Assembly (NCBI GenBank): GCA_032229885.1 | Contig: JAVYAJ010000351.1 | Span: forward strand, 1 to 6,631 | DNA from: Anammoximicrobium sp032229885 | GTDB lineage: Bacteria > Planctomycetota > Planctomycetia > Pirellulales > Pirellulaceae | Length of the DNA: 6,631 nt | Reading direction: 5' to 3' | Shown here: one piece after another, positions 1-6,399 of the stretch | Layout: each line of letters begins with the position of its first letter | Position numbering within the stretch: position 1 is the first letter of the stretch | Program-made: the position numbers and the translations under genes | The notes under the pieces: generated by a model | Told to the model about the DNA's origin: nothing | What the model saw: only the letters and a program-made list of their open reading frames with translations | Database searches by the model: none

Positions 1-571
1 CCTGCCCGGTCTGGGCAATAGTACAAAACAAAGGATAGTAGCTGCGCGCACCCTTACGCTTCTTGTTGAATCCCACGGCCGTCCCCTGAGCTCGACGCCG
101 AGTCGATTGCACAGATCCATCAAAGTCGAGGGTGAGCCGTGCCGGTCTCAGCTTGACCAAGCGTTCGAGCACCATGTCTCGCAGTAGACGTCGTAGCTTG
201 TCCGGGGTCTCTTTCGTCGCTCTCTTCAACATTCTGCTGAGCGTGGCGATGTCCGGGAGACGCTTCAGCCCCAGTATCCGTTACTCCACAGGATCATCTT
301 TGTAGTATCGGCAGTCTCGCAGCTCACGAAACCCTAGCAGCAAGCGAACGATTAGCTGGAGAAACAGAGTAGCGCGGGCATAGATGCCGGATCCAGCGTT
401 GCGGGAAAAGCAACTCGCCAGGCGAGCTTTGAGGCGAAGGCGAGAAAAGAAGGCCTGGAGCAAAACGAGCCCCGCGAAGGAGGTCAACCTGGGCTCTTGT
501 TGCGATTAGAAATTGATCTTGGGGATTGCCCAGGCTTGACTCCTGACGTCCGATCGGCTAACCTTAGCCAT
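1..571 (-). pseudogene. IS1380-family transposase, N-terminal part, broken by two stop codons and cut by the window edge
   Basis: A DDE transposase that would move its insertion sequence by cut-and-paste. Reading from ATG at 571-569, one continuous frame runs to position 2 (190 codons) and leaves the window. It begins MAKVSRSDVRSQAWAIPKI and includes LTSFAGL, LLLGFRELRDCRYYKDDPVE, LGLKRLPDIATLSRML and, at about residues 147-153, LTLDFDGS, whose aspartate fits the first catalytic Asp of the family. I recognise this run of motifs as IS1380-family. A strong AGGAGG (577-582) lies 5 nt upstream and supports the start. Two in-frame TAA codons, at 508-506 (codon 22) and 283-281 (codon 97), interrupt it with no frameshift, so it is probably dead. 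Complete family members are roughly 430-450 residues, so more than half lies outside the window. Sequencing error is the alternative, but two independent stops make decay likelier. Confidence 0.85.
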
Positions 572-585
572 GAGAGCCTCCTGTT

Positions 586-617
586 GTATGATATTGTTTG
601 GGTTCTGTATATCATAC
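586..617. repeat. Perfect 9-bp inverted repeat upstream of the transposase
   Basis: GTATGATAT at 586-594 and ATATCATAC at 609-617 are exact reverse complements separated by 14 nt. The pair sits 4 nt upstream of the transposase ribosome-binding site, in the leader on the minus strand. It could form a hairpin in the leader RNA or be an operator inside the insertion sequence. Function is unknown; only the symmetry is observed. Confidence 0.6.
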
Positions 618-1122
618 GCTAGAGGCTTTCTTTGTCTACCCTAGGCCTTATCTGTTCCTCACTAGATGTTTCACATTCGGCCAAAATGTGGCTTCTATTA
701 GAGCGCCTCGGAATCTCACCTACGGTGCGATCCGGACATCCTATCCAAGAACAGCACGAGGGCCGCATTTCCCGGGAGAATCGGCCCCTTTACCGCCATT
801 GTAAGGGCGGTCGTTTGCAACTGAACGGTGGAGATAGGCGCGCGGGCAATGGACGTCCGTGCGCTGTGGAGGCGATGGTTCGAGCCTGCGTCGGGCGCCA
901 TTCCCCCGTCGAGTGCGATGGAGACGTTGTGGGGCCGCGCGATCACGGGGCTGGGTGAGGCGATGCTCGCGGATCGCCTGCGGATATGATTGTCTCCCGA
1001 TGCCTGGACGCCATGCATGGTAGCCGTTCGAACCGGCCAGCAACGGGTCTCGGACTTCTTTCCGGCAAGTCCACACTTCCAAGTCGTTGCCAACCGTGTT
1101 GCTGATCAACGCCAGGAAGTCG

Positions 1123-1150
1123 GCCACCCGCCATCCGCCACCTGCCATCC
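1123..1150. repeat. Four tandem copies of a 7-bp unit (GCCAYCY)
   Basis: The plus strand reads GCCACCC, GCCATCC, GCCACCT, GCCATCC back to back. It is equally a 14-bp unit repeated twice with one mismatch. Seven is not a multiple of three, so copy-number change would shift any reading frame, which fits non-coding sequence. It is a short tandem repeat; no function is assigned. Confidence 0.7.
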
Positions 1151-1177
1151 GTGGCGCGACGCTGGCGTGGGCAACGC

Positions 1178-1229
1178 TGTCCGCGCCGACGCGGCGCAGG
1201 GCGACGGGGTCAGGGCGCCGACGCGGACA
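1178..1229. repeat. GC-rich direct and inverted repeat pair downstream of nrdJ
   Basis: GCGCCGACGCGG occurs exactly twice, at 1183-1194 and 1215-1226, 32 bp apart. The outer edges TGTCCGCG (1178-1185) and CGCGGACA (1222-1229) are inverted complements, so the block could form a stem with a 36-nt loop. It lies 43 bp past the nrdJ stop codon and could influence the transcript end, but no U-tract is present. It may simply be a local duplication. Confidence 0.5.
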
Positions 1230-1272
1230 TGGCGCGAATCGGTTCGTCGGCGCAACCCAACGGCGCTTGCGT

Positions 1273-4260
1273 TCAGGAACAACCCATGCTGTTCCCGCAG
1301 TTATGGCACAGGTAACAGTTGCCGTTGCGGACGGTGATCGCGCCACAGTTGTCGCACGCCGGGGCATCGCTCTGGAAACGAGCGAACTGGCCGCTGCGGA
1401 CGGCCACCGCGCCGGCGCGCTCCAGCAGATCCCAGTTGACCTGCCGGGTCGACGACGTGGCGTCGTCCCGCGAAGCGTGGTTCGGCCCTTTGGCATGGCC
1501 GTTGTTCTTGTCGAGCGATTTGGCGGCGCCTTCGGGCGAGCTGTGCGACGCCGCGACATGATCGAACAGGGGCAACCCGTTGCTCGCTTCGCGGAACCCG
1601 TCCAGGAAGGTCATTCCGAGCCAGCGGAAGATGTAATCCACCACGCTCTTGGCGATCCGCACGTCGGGATTCGTGGTCTGGCCCATCGGCTCGAATCGCG
1701 TATGCGAGAACTTGTTGACCAGCACTTCCAGCGGGACGCCGTACTGCAGGCAGATCGAGATGGCGGTTCCAAAGCAATCCATCAGGCCCCCGACCGTGCT
1801 GCCTTCTTTGGCCATCGTCAGGAACAGCTCGCCCGGCCGGCCGTCCGGATACAGGCCGACGTTGAGATATCCCTCGTGCCCGCCAACGCTGAATTTATGC
1901 GTCAGCGATTGGCGGGTGTCCGGCAGCCGATCACGGCGGGGCCGCGCCGCGGTTTCCTTATCTTTCTTGGCCTTGTCGCCCTCGGTCTGCGTGGTCAGCG
2001 GCTGGCTTTGCTTGGACCCGTCGCGGTAGATGGCCAGGGCCTTGAGGCCCATCCGCCAGCCGCTCAGGTAGGCTTCGGCAACTTCGTCGGACGTCGTTTC
2101 AGCCGGCATGTTCACGGTTTTCGAGATGGCCCCCGACAGGAAGGGCTGCGCCGCGGCCATCATCCGGATGTGCGCCCGCCAGGGGATGCTGCGCGAGCCG
2201 TTGGCCGGCTTGAACGCGCAATCGAACACCGCCAGATGGCCGTCGGACACGTGGGGCGCGCCTTCGATCATATCGCGGGCGTCGATGTACTCGAGAACCC
2301 CGTCGATCTGCGGCTGGTCGTACCCCAGCGATCGCAAGGCCAGCGGGACCGTGTTGTTCACGATCTTCAACACGCCACCCCCGGCCAGTTGCTTGTACTT
2401 GACCAAGGCAATGTCCGGCTCGATGCCCGTCGTATCGCAATCCATCATAAAGCTGATGGTCCCCGTCGGGGCCAGCACCGTGGCCTGGGCGTTGCGAAAA
2501 CCATGGCGCCGCCCGGCGACCAGCACCTGGTCCCACAGCTGGCGGGCGGCGTCCTTCAAATAGCGCGGCCCCGCGTCGTTGATCCTGTCGACGGCGTCGC
2601 GATGCATCTGCATGACCCGCAGCATGGGCTCGCGGTTGATGGCGAACGCCGCGAACGGCCCCACGGCGCCCGCGAGCTCGGTGCTGGCCAGATTCGCCGC
2701 GCCGTGCAACAAGGCCGTGATCGCGCCGCACACGCCATAGGCCGCCTCGGAATCGTAGGGCAATCCGCTGGCCATCAGCAGGCTGCCCAGGTTCGAGTAG
2801 CCCAGCCCCAACGGTCGGTACAGATGACTGTTCTCGGCGATCGGCCCCGTGGGATAGCTGGAACGATCGACCAGAATCTCTTGAGCGATGAAGAACAGGC
2901 GACAAGCCGCGACAAACCGTTCCACATCGAACGTCCCGTCCGGCTGGCGGAATTTCATCAGATTCAGGCTCGCCAGATTGCAGGCCGTATTGTCCAGGAA
3001 CATGTACTCCGAACACGGGTTGCTCGCATTGATCCGGCCCGAGTTGGGGCAGGTGTGCCAGCGATTGATCGTCGTGTCGTATTGCGCGCCGGGATCGCCA
3101 CAGGTCCAAGCACACTCGGCAATCCGAGTCAGCAGATGCCGCGCATCATACGTCGGAGGCTCGCCCTGGGCGTTGGGCGTGACCCATCGTGTGCTCCAGA
3201 TCCCGCCCCGCTGGACCGTCTCCATGAACTCGTCGGTCAGGCGAACCGACAGGTTGGCGTTTTGAAACAGGATCGAACTGTACGCTTCCCCGTTGAAATT
3301 CGCCTCGTACTTGCCGCTCGCGATCAGCGTGTGCGCCTTCTGCTCTTCCTTCCACTTGCACTCGATGAACTCGAGGATGTCGGGATGCCAGATCTTCAGC
3401 GATTGCATCTTGGCGGCACGGCGCGTCTTGCCGCCGGACTTGACCACGGCCGCGATTTGATCGTAGACGCGCATGAACGACAGCGGCCCCGACGGACGAC
3501 CGCCGCCGGATAGTTTTTCGCGACACGAACGGATGGTGGACAAGTCGGTCCCGGTGCCCGAGCCGAATTTGAACAGCATCGCCTCGCTGGCCGCCAGCCG
3601 CATGATGTCTTCCATGTTGTCATCGACGCTCTGGATGAAGCACGCCGACGCCTGAGGAAACTCGTACGGGTTGTCGGGCTGGATCGCCTGCCCGCTCGGC
3701 GCGTCGTAATGCCAGGTGCATTTGTCGCCGCTAATCCCATAGTGCCGCTGCAGCCCCACGTTGAACCAGACGGGCGAATTGAACGAGCCGTGCTGGTGCA
3801 GACACAGCCACGTCAGATCGCGATAGAATCGCTCGCAGTCCGCGTCGGTGGCGAAATAGCCGTCCTCGCGCCCCATGTCCGCGATTGTCCGCGTCACGCG
3901 GTGAATCAACTGGCGGACGCTCCGCTCGCGCTGCCGTGTCCCCACCTCGCCATAGAAGTACTTGCTGACCACCACGTTCGTCGCCAACTGGCTCCACGGC
4001 GCCGGCGTCTCGCAGTCCGTCTGCTCGAACAGCACTTCGCCGTTCTCGCCCTTGATGGCCGCCGATCGCAGCTCCCACTCGACCGTATCGAACGGGCTGG
4101 CGACCTGCTCCGGACAGAACACGGTGGAGATGCCCAGCCCGCCGCGAGCGCCGCCATGTCGCGATGCGCCGCCGTGCTGCTCGTCCGCGCGCCCTTCGAG
4201 CTGCGAGCGATCGTCCATCGACGTAACCTGACCAGAGACTTGTCCCACAAGCGTTGCCAT
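1273..4260 (-). CDS. nrdJ: Vitamin B12-dependent (class II) ribonucleotide reductase
   Basis: Reduces ribonucleotides to deoxyribonucleotides in the cytoplasm, using adenosylcobalamin to create a cysteine thiyl radical, so it needs neither oxygen nor a small subunit. The frame gives 995 residues. Residues 1-45 are low-complexity, with no ATP-cone. The reductase barrel spans about 50-750: SACFIQ with C207 and TACNL with C427 fit the redox cysteine pair, NPCSE (N414, C416, E418) is the catalytic motif carrying the radical cysteine, and PTGTIS (599-604) is the phosphate-binding turn. A TSCPD-type domain spans about 785-880 (GLYPDGRPGELF, KEGSTVGGLMD). After a variable linker, a cysteine-rich tail (C969, C972, C982, C985, C988, C994) resembles a zinc ribbon with re-reducing thiols. 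AAGGAG at 4273-4268, 7 nt before ATG, supports the start. Two NrdR boxes lie about 170-220 bp upstream. The gene appears intact and singly transcribed. Confidence 0.97.
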   Translation of the reverse strand: MATLVGQVSGQVTSMDDRSQLEGRADEQHGGASRHGGARGGLGISTVFCPEQVASPFDTVEWELRSAAIKGENGEVLFEQTDCETPAPWSQLATNVVVSKYFYGEVGTRQRERSVRQLIHRVTRTIADMGREDGYFATDADCERFYRDLTWLCLHQHGSFNSPVWFNVGLQRHYGISGDKCTWHYDAPSGQAIQPDNPYEFPQASACFIQSVDDNMEDIMRLAASEAMLFKFGSGTGTDLSTIRSCREKLSGGGRPSGPLSFMRVYDQIAAVVKSGGKTRRAAKMQSLKIWHPDILEFIECKWKEEQKAHTLIASGKYEANFNGEAYSSILFQNANLSVRLTDEFMETVQRGGIWSTRWVTPNAQGEPPTYDARHLLTRIAECAWTCGDPGAQYDTTINRWHTCPNSGRINASNPCSEYMFLDNTACNLASLNLMKFRQPDGTFDVERFVAACRLFFIAQEILVDRSSYPTGPIAENSHLYRPLGLGYSNLGSLLMASGLPYDSEAAYGVCGAITALLHGAANLASTELAGAVGPFAAFAINREPMLRVMQMHRDAVDRINDAGPRYLKDAARQLWDQVLVAGRRHGFRNAQATVLAPTGTISFMMDCDTTGIEPDIALVKYKQLAGGGVLKIVNNTVPLALRSLGYDQPQIDGVLEYIDARDMIEGAPHVSDGHLAVFDCAFKPANGSRSIPWRAHIRMMAAAQPFLSGAISKTVNMPAETTSDEVAEAYLSGWRMGLKALAIYRDGSKQSQPLTTQTEGDKAKKDKETAARPRRDRLPDTRQSLTHKFSVGGHEGYLNVGLYPDGRPGELFLTMAKEGSTVGGLMDCFGTAISICLQYGVPLEVLVNKFSHTRFEPMGQTTNPDVRIAKSVVDYIFRWLGMTFLDGFREASNGLPLFDHVAASHSSPEGAAKSLDKNNGHAKGPNHASRDDATSSTRQVNWDLLERAGAVAVRSGQFARFQSDAPACDNCGAITVRNGNCYLCHNCGNSMGCS

Positions 4261-4431
4261 GGCTCAGCTCCTTCTGCTGGCGATGCCGCTCCGTCGAAAG
4301 CGCAGGATCCCATCAATATGATGTACGCGAGTTCACCTGACGCGCCGGATCGCATCCATTTCGACCGAACGAAGAATTGGGTAGCGTAGAGAGAATGAAA
4401 CGATTGCCTGTGATGGCAGAAATTGCATGAA

Positions 4432-4449
4432 CATACAATATATTGTATG
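4432..4449. promoter_or_regulatory. NrdR box, start-proximal (18-bp perfect palindrome)
   Basis: The 18 bases starting CATACAATA and ending TATTGTATG are perfectly self-complementary. The central 16-mer (4433-4448) matches the NrdR consensus ACACWATATATWGTGT except at symmetric positions 2 and 15. NrdR is the ATP/dATP-sensing zinc-finger and ATP-cone repressor of ribonucleotide reductase operons. The box lies 172 bp or more upstream of the nrdJ start codon and overlaps a possible -10 element. Confidence 0.88.
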
Positions 4450-4469
4450 CGTAATGCGGTGGACCACAA
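4442..4469 (-). promoter_or_regulatory. Possible nrdJ promoter overlapping both NrdR boxes
   Basis: On the minus strand, TTGTGG (4469-4464) and TACAAT (4447-4442) are separated by 16 bp. The -10 matches the sigma-70 consensus at five of six positions; the -35 is poor, with three of six. Each hexamer falls largely within an NrdR box, so bound repressor would exclude RNA polymerase. The leader would be about 175 nt. An alternative promoter lies just upstream. Confidence 0.4.
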
Positions 4470-4479
4470 TATATTGTGC
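4464..4479. promoter_or_regulatory. NrdR box, start-distal (14-bp palindromic core)
   Basis: CACAATATATTGTG (4465-4478) is perfectly self-complementary and matches the NrdR consensus except for the outermost base on each side. Its centre is 31 bp from that of the other box, leaving a 15-bp gap between the 16-mers. This is about three helical turns, which puts both boxes on the same DNA face, as is usual for NrdR operators. Confidence 0.9.
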
Positions 4480-4487
4480 TTCACAGC

Positions 4488-4515
4488 AGTCTAACATTTT
4501 GTCGACCGGGGTCAA
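4488..4515 (-). promoter_or_regulatory. Alternative nrdJ promoter, just upstream of the NrdR boxes
   Basis: On the minus strand, TTGACC (4515-4510) and TAGACT (4493-4488) are separated by 16 bp. Transcription would begin near 4481, which places both NrdR boxes directly downstream, where a bound repressor would block initiation or early elongation. The -35 matches five of six consensus positions and the -10 four of six. From sequence alone I cannot choose between this and the overlapping promoter. Confidence 0.35.
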
Positions 4516-4910
4516 CAGCCACCAGGGAAAAGTTTTTGAAAATCGAAAAACCATCCTCTGGCAGGGGAGGCAGCTCGGCTGGCAACGCTAGCATAGCGAG
4601 CATGGCGACGGCCAACAAGAGCAGAAAAAAAGAGGCCGGTTTTCGTTGTCTGACGACCGATCGCCCAGCGACCCCGCGCCCCACCAAGCGAGTCGAACGG
4701 GGACGCGCGAGGCCGCAAAGCAACGGCAGCCCTCGAGGCGTTGGGCGAGCCCGAATCGTGCGCGAAGCGTCGCCGATGTTGCCCATGGGGCGTGCGCATG
4801 GTCTAATGCTCGGACTTGGTCTCCGAATCGCCCAGGTGCGAGAAGATCGGAGATGCTGGTCGCCATCCTGGCGCTTGTGCTGCGGACCGGTGTGATATTT
4901 TGGCCACGTG

Positions 4911-4915
4911 AGGAG
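4911..4915 (+). promoter_or_regulatory. Ribosome-binding site AGGAG that decides the oxidoreductase start
   Basis: Three in-frame starts compete: GTG 4908, ATG 4917 and ATG 4923. AGGAG lies after the GTG, is only 1 nt from the first ATG and is 7 nt from the second, which is normal spacing. This favours 4923 as the true start, and the Tat signal then begins close to the N-terminus. Confidence 0.7.
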
Positions 4916-4922
4916 CATGTCC

Positions 4923-6116
4923 ATGTCCATTTCCACTTCGCGACGATCCTTTTTGCAAGCTCTGGGCGCCGGCGCAGCCGCGCTGGGGCTGGATTACACG
5001 GCCACGGCCGCCGAGCCCGTCATTCAAGGCTTCGAGGCCGCGCCCACCGATCCGAAAGCCGCCCACGGCTGGAAGCCCGTCTCGGACCGCAAGCTCCGAG
5101 TAGGCATCGTCGGTTATGGCGTCTGTCGCTTTGGCGCCGCGTTCAGCTTTCAGAACCATCCCAACGTCACCGTGACGGCGGTCAGCGACCTGTTTCCCGA
5201 TCGCTGCGCGGCGCTGGCCCAAGCCTGCCGGTGCGAGAAAACCTATCCGTCACTCGAAGAACTGGTCAAGGACGACACGATCGAGGCCGTGTTCGTGGCG
5301 ACCGACGCGCCCAGTCATGCCCGGCATTGCGTGGAAGTGCTCAAGCACGGCAAACACGTGGCCAGCGCCGTTCCGGCCGCGTTTGGCTCGCTCGAAGAGG
5401 CCGACCAACTGTTCGAGGCCGTCAAACGCAGCGAGCAGACGTACATGATGTTCGAGACCTCCTATTTTCACGAAGATCTCCACGCGATGCGGGAGATCTA
5501 TCGCGCGGGCGGATTCGGCAAGATGGTGTACTCGGAAGGCGAGTATTACCACTATACGGCCGATCCGATCGCGTCGTACCAAGACTGGCGCGTGGGTCTG
5601 CCGCCGCAGTGGTATCCGACGCACAGCAACGCGTATTACGTGGGGGTCACCGGCGGCAGTTTCACCGAGGTCTCGTGCATGGGCATGCCCAGCGTGACGA
5701 GTTGGCTGCACCCGGACAAGAATCGTTACAAGAATCCGTTCGGAACGGAGATCGCCCAGTTTCGGACCAGCGAAGGCGGCATGGCACGGATGGCCGTCAG
5801 TTGGGACACGCCCGGGTTCAGCGGCGAGATGGGCCGCGTGCGAGGCCAGCGCGGCACGTTCTACGGGACCTATCAGGGGCTGGAAAAACAGCTGCCGCCG
5901 ACGGATCGCCCGCCGCTGCCGCCCGACGTCCAGGCCGGCGGCCATGGCGGCTCGCATGGGCAACTGATGAACGAGTTCGTCACGGCGATTCTGGAAAACC
6001 GCAAACCGTTGGTCGATATTGCCCAAGCGCTCAACATGACCGTCGCCGGAATCGTAGCCCACCAGTCGGCGCTGCGCGACGGCGAGCTGATGAAGATCCC
6101 CCAGTATCAGTTCTAG
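4923..6116 (+). CDS. Tat-exported Gfo/Idh/MocA-family oxidoreductase, GH109-like
   Basis: A probable NAD(P)-dependent enzyme acting on a sugar or related compound outside the cytoplasm. The 397-residue product starts with a twin-arginine signal: SRRSFLQ (R7, R8) followed by an Ala/Gly/Leu-rich segment and likely cleavage near residues 29-31 (ATA-AE). The Rossmann fold begins at about residue 58 with RVGIVGYG and an acidic D89. At residues 148-153, where most relatives have EKP with a nucleotide-contacting lysine, it reads SAVPAA, similar to the EVPAA of GH109 glycosidases. GEYYHY (Y208, H210) and WYPTHS (H234) sit where GH109 enzymes have their catalytic Tyr/His positions. The C-terminal GGSHG and MNEFVTAILENRKPLVDI are typical of the family. 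Length is normal for the family. The start at 4923 is preferred because AGGAG lies 7 nt upstream; a GTG at 4908 is possible. It appears to be a single-gene unit, divergent from nrdJ. The substrate cannot be read from the sequence. Confidence 0.92.
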   Translation: MSISTSRRSFLQALGAGAAALGLDYTATAAEPVIQGFEAAPTDPKAAHGWKPVSDRKLRVGIVGYGVCRFGAAFSFQNHPNVTVTAVSDLFPDRCAALAQACRCEKTYPSLEELVKDDTIEAVFVATDAPSHARHCVEVLKHGKHVASAVPAAFGSLEEADQLFEAVKRSEQTYMMFETSYFHEDLHAMREIYRAGGFGKMVYSEGEYYHYTADPIASYQDWRVGLPPQWYPTHSNAYYVGVTGGSFTEVSCMGMPSVTSWLHPDKNRYKNPFGTEIAQFRTSEGGMARMAVSWDTPGFSGEMGRVRGQRGTFYGTYQGLEKQLPPTDRPPLPPDVQAGGHGGSHGQLMNEFVTAILENRKPLVDIAQALNMTVAGIVAHQSALRDGELMKIPQYQF

Positions 6117-6148
6117 CGACGGTTTGCCCCCGGGGCGCTGGCCGATCA

Positions 6149-6175
6149 CGAGCCGGTCTTCGAGCGACCGGCTCG
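6149..6175 (+). terminator. 10-bp perfect hairpin after the oxidoreductase stop codon
   Basis: CGAGCCGGTC (6149-6158) pairs exactly with GACCGGCTCG (6166-6175) around a 7-nt loop, 32 nt past the stop codon. The stem is strong, but no T-run follows. It may end transcription with help from Rho, protect the mRNA 3' end, or do neither. Confidence 0.45.
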
Positions 6176-6217
6176 CGCGGCGTCGCCGCCCCAGCTCGCG
6201 CGCGTCGCCTCGCACAC

Positions 6218-6240
6218 CGCCCACGAGAATGCCGTGGGTG
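6218..6240 (+). terminator. Hairpin followed by a short T-rich stretch
   Basis: CCCACG (6220-6225) pairs with CGTGGG (6233-6238) around 7 nt, extendable by a G-T and a C-G pair. GAGTTCTGCTTTT follows, ending in four T residues. This resembles a weak intrinsic terminator about 100 nt beyond the oxidoreductase gene. Confidence 0.35.
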
Positions 6241-6399
6241 AGTTCTGCTTTTCGCGTGCTTGGCGCGAGTCCCTAAGCACTGTTCGAGAAGCAACTGACG
6301 CACTTTCGGCCGTCTCGCCCCGTCCACTCCGCGGAAGGGCGGGCGACATGAGACAATGATACCGCACGCGGGTGATCGCGAGACGTAATCCGCGGCCCG

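Larger units (their letters stand above)
1..645 (-). mobile_element. Degenerate IS1380-family insertion sequence, 5' portion; proposed outer end near 645
   Basis: The transposase remnant plus its upstream leader. On the minus strand the sequence starting at 645 reads CCTAGGGTAGAC. Some IS1380-family elements (ISEcp1, as I recall) have terminal repeats beginning CCTAG, which makes 645 a candidate tip about 74 bp before the transposase ATG. The other end is outside the window, so the inverted repeat cannot be matched and no target duplication can be checked. The sequence is less GC-rich up to about 720 than beyond it, so the true boundary could lie anywhere in roughly 640-720. Confidence 0.45.
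646..1272. other. Gene-poor region between the IS remnant and the 3' end of nrdJ
   Basis: About 630 bases without a gene I can support. The open frames here are arginine-rich or run antisense into nrdJ, and none has a recognisable motif or convincing ribosome-binding site. It contains a small hairpin (ACCGCC 792-797 with GGCGGT 806-811), the 10-bp palindrome CCATGCATGG (1011-1020), a heptanucleotide repeat tract (1123-1150) and a GC-rich repeat pair (1178-1229). Just past the nrdJ stop, CGCAA (1251-1255) and TTGCG (1267-1271) can pair, but no T-run follows on the minus strand, so this is a weak terminator candidate at best. The region may be eroded former coding or repeat sequence; I cannot tell. 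Confidence 0.5.
4479..4922. other. Divergent intergenic region between nrdJ control sites and the oxidoreductase gene
   Basis: About 440 bases with no supportable gene. Open frames exist on both strands but lack recognisable motifs. A minus-strand frame ending at 4481 contains a hydrophobic run (SFFLLLLAVAMLAMLALPA) that arises from a T-rich stretch; I do not call it a gene. A weak plus-strand promoter for the oxidoreductase could be TTGTGC (4875-4880) and TATTTT (4896-4901), with a short 15-bp spacer. A small hairpin, CGCCA/TGGCG (4861-4873), lies nearby. Confidence 0.4.

Noticed and set aside
716..958. Overlapping open frames on both strands in the gene-poor left region
   Set aside because: No recognisable domain, no convincing ribosome-binding site, and amino-acid composition as expected from non-coding GC-rich DNA.
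1030..1050. A TTCGAA motif resembling a tRNA T-loop
   Set aside because: The flanking bases do not form a proper 5-bp T-stem around a 7-nt TTCGANN loop, and no acceptor, D or anticodon arm can be placed.
741..1559. A 272-residue minus-strand frame extending beyond the nrdJ stop codon
   Set aside because: Its first half is a shadow of the nrdJ tail and its remainder is arginine-rich with no motif. A stretch near 1000-1130 (DFLALISNTVGNDLEV) looks slightly protein-like, but I could not support a gene or fragment.
1087..3513. A 808-residue open frame on the plus strand, antisense to nrdJ
   Set aside because: It is very rich in Arg, Gly, Ala and His with no family motifs, and it lies opposite a clearly conserved gene. 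Long antisense frames are expected in GC-rich DNA with strong third-position bias.
4261..4480. A possible cobalamin riboswitch before the B12-dependent reductase gene
   Set aside because: I saw no B12-box-like core or matching long-range stems; the strong symmetric elements are NrdR boxes instead.
4481..4936. A minus-strand frame with a hydrophobic signal-like segment upstream of nrdJ
   Set aside because: There is no good start or ribosome-binding site, the hydrophobic run comes from a T-rich stretch, and the end of the frame runs into the nrdJ control region. The rest is arginine- and proline-rich.
4646..6241. A 531-residue plus-strand frame overlapping the oxidoreductase gene
   Set aside because: It is arginine- and serine-rich and is an offset reading of the oxidoreductase coding sequence, which carries all the recognisable motifs.
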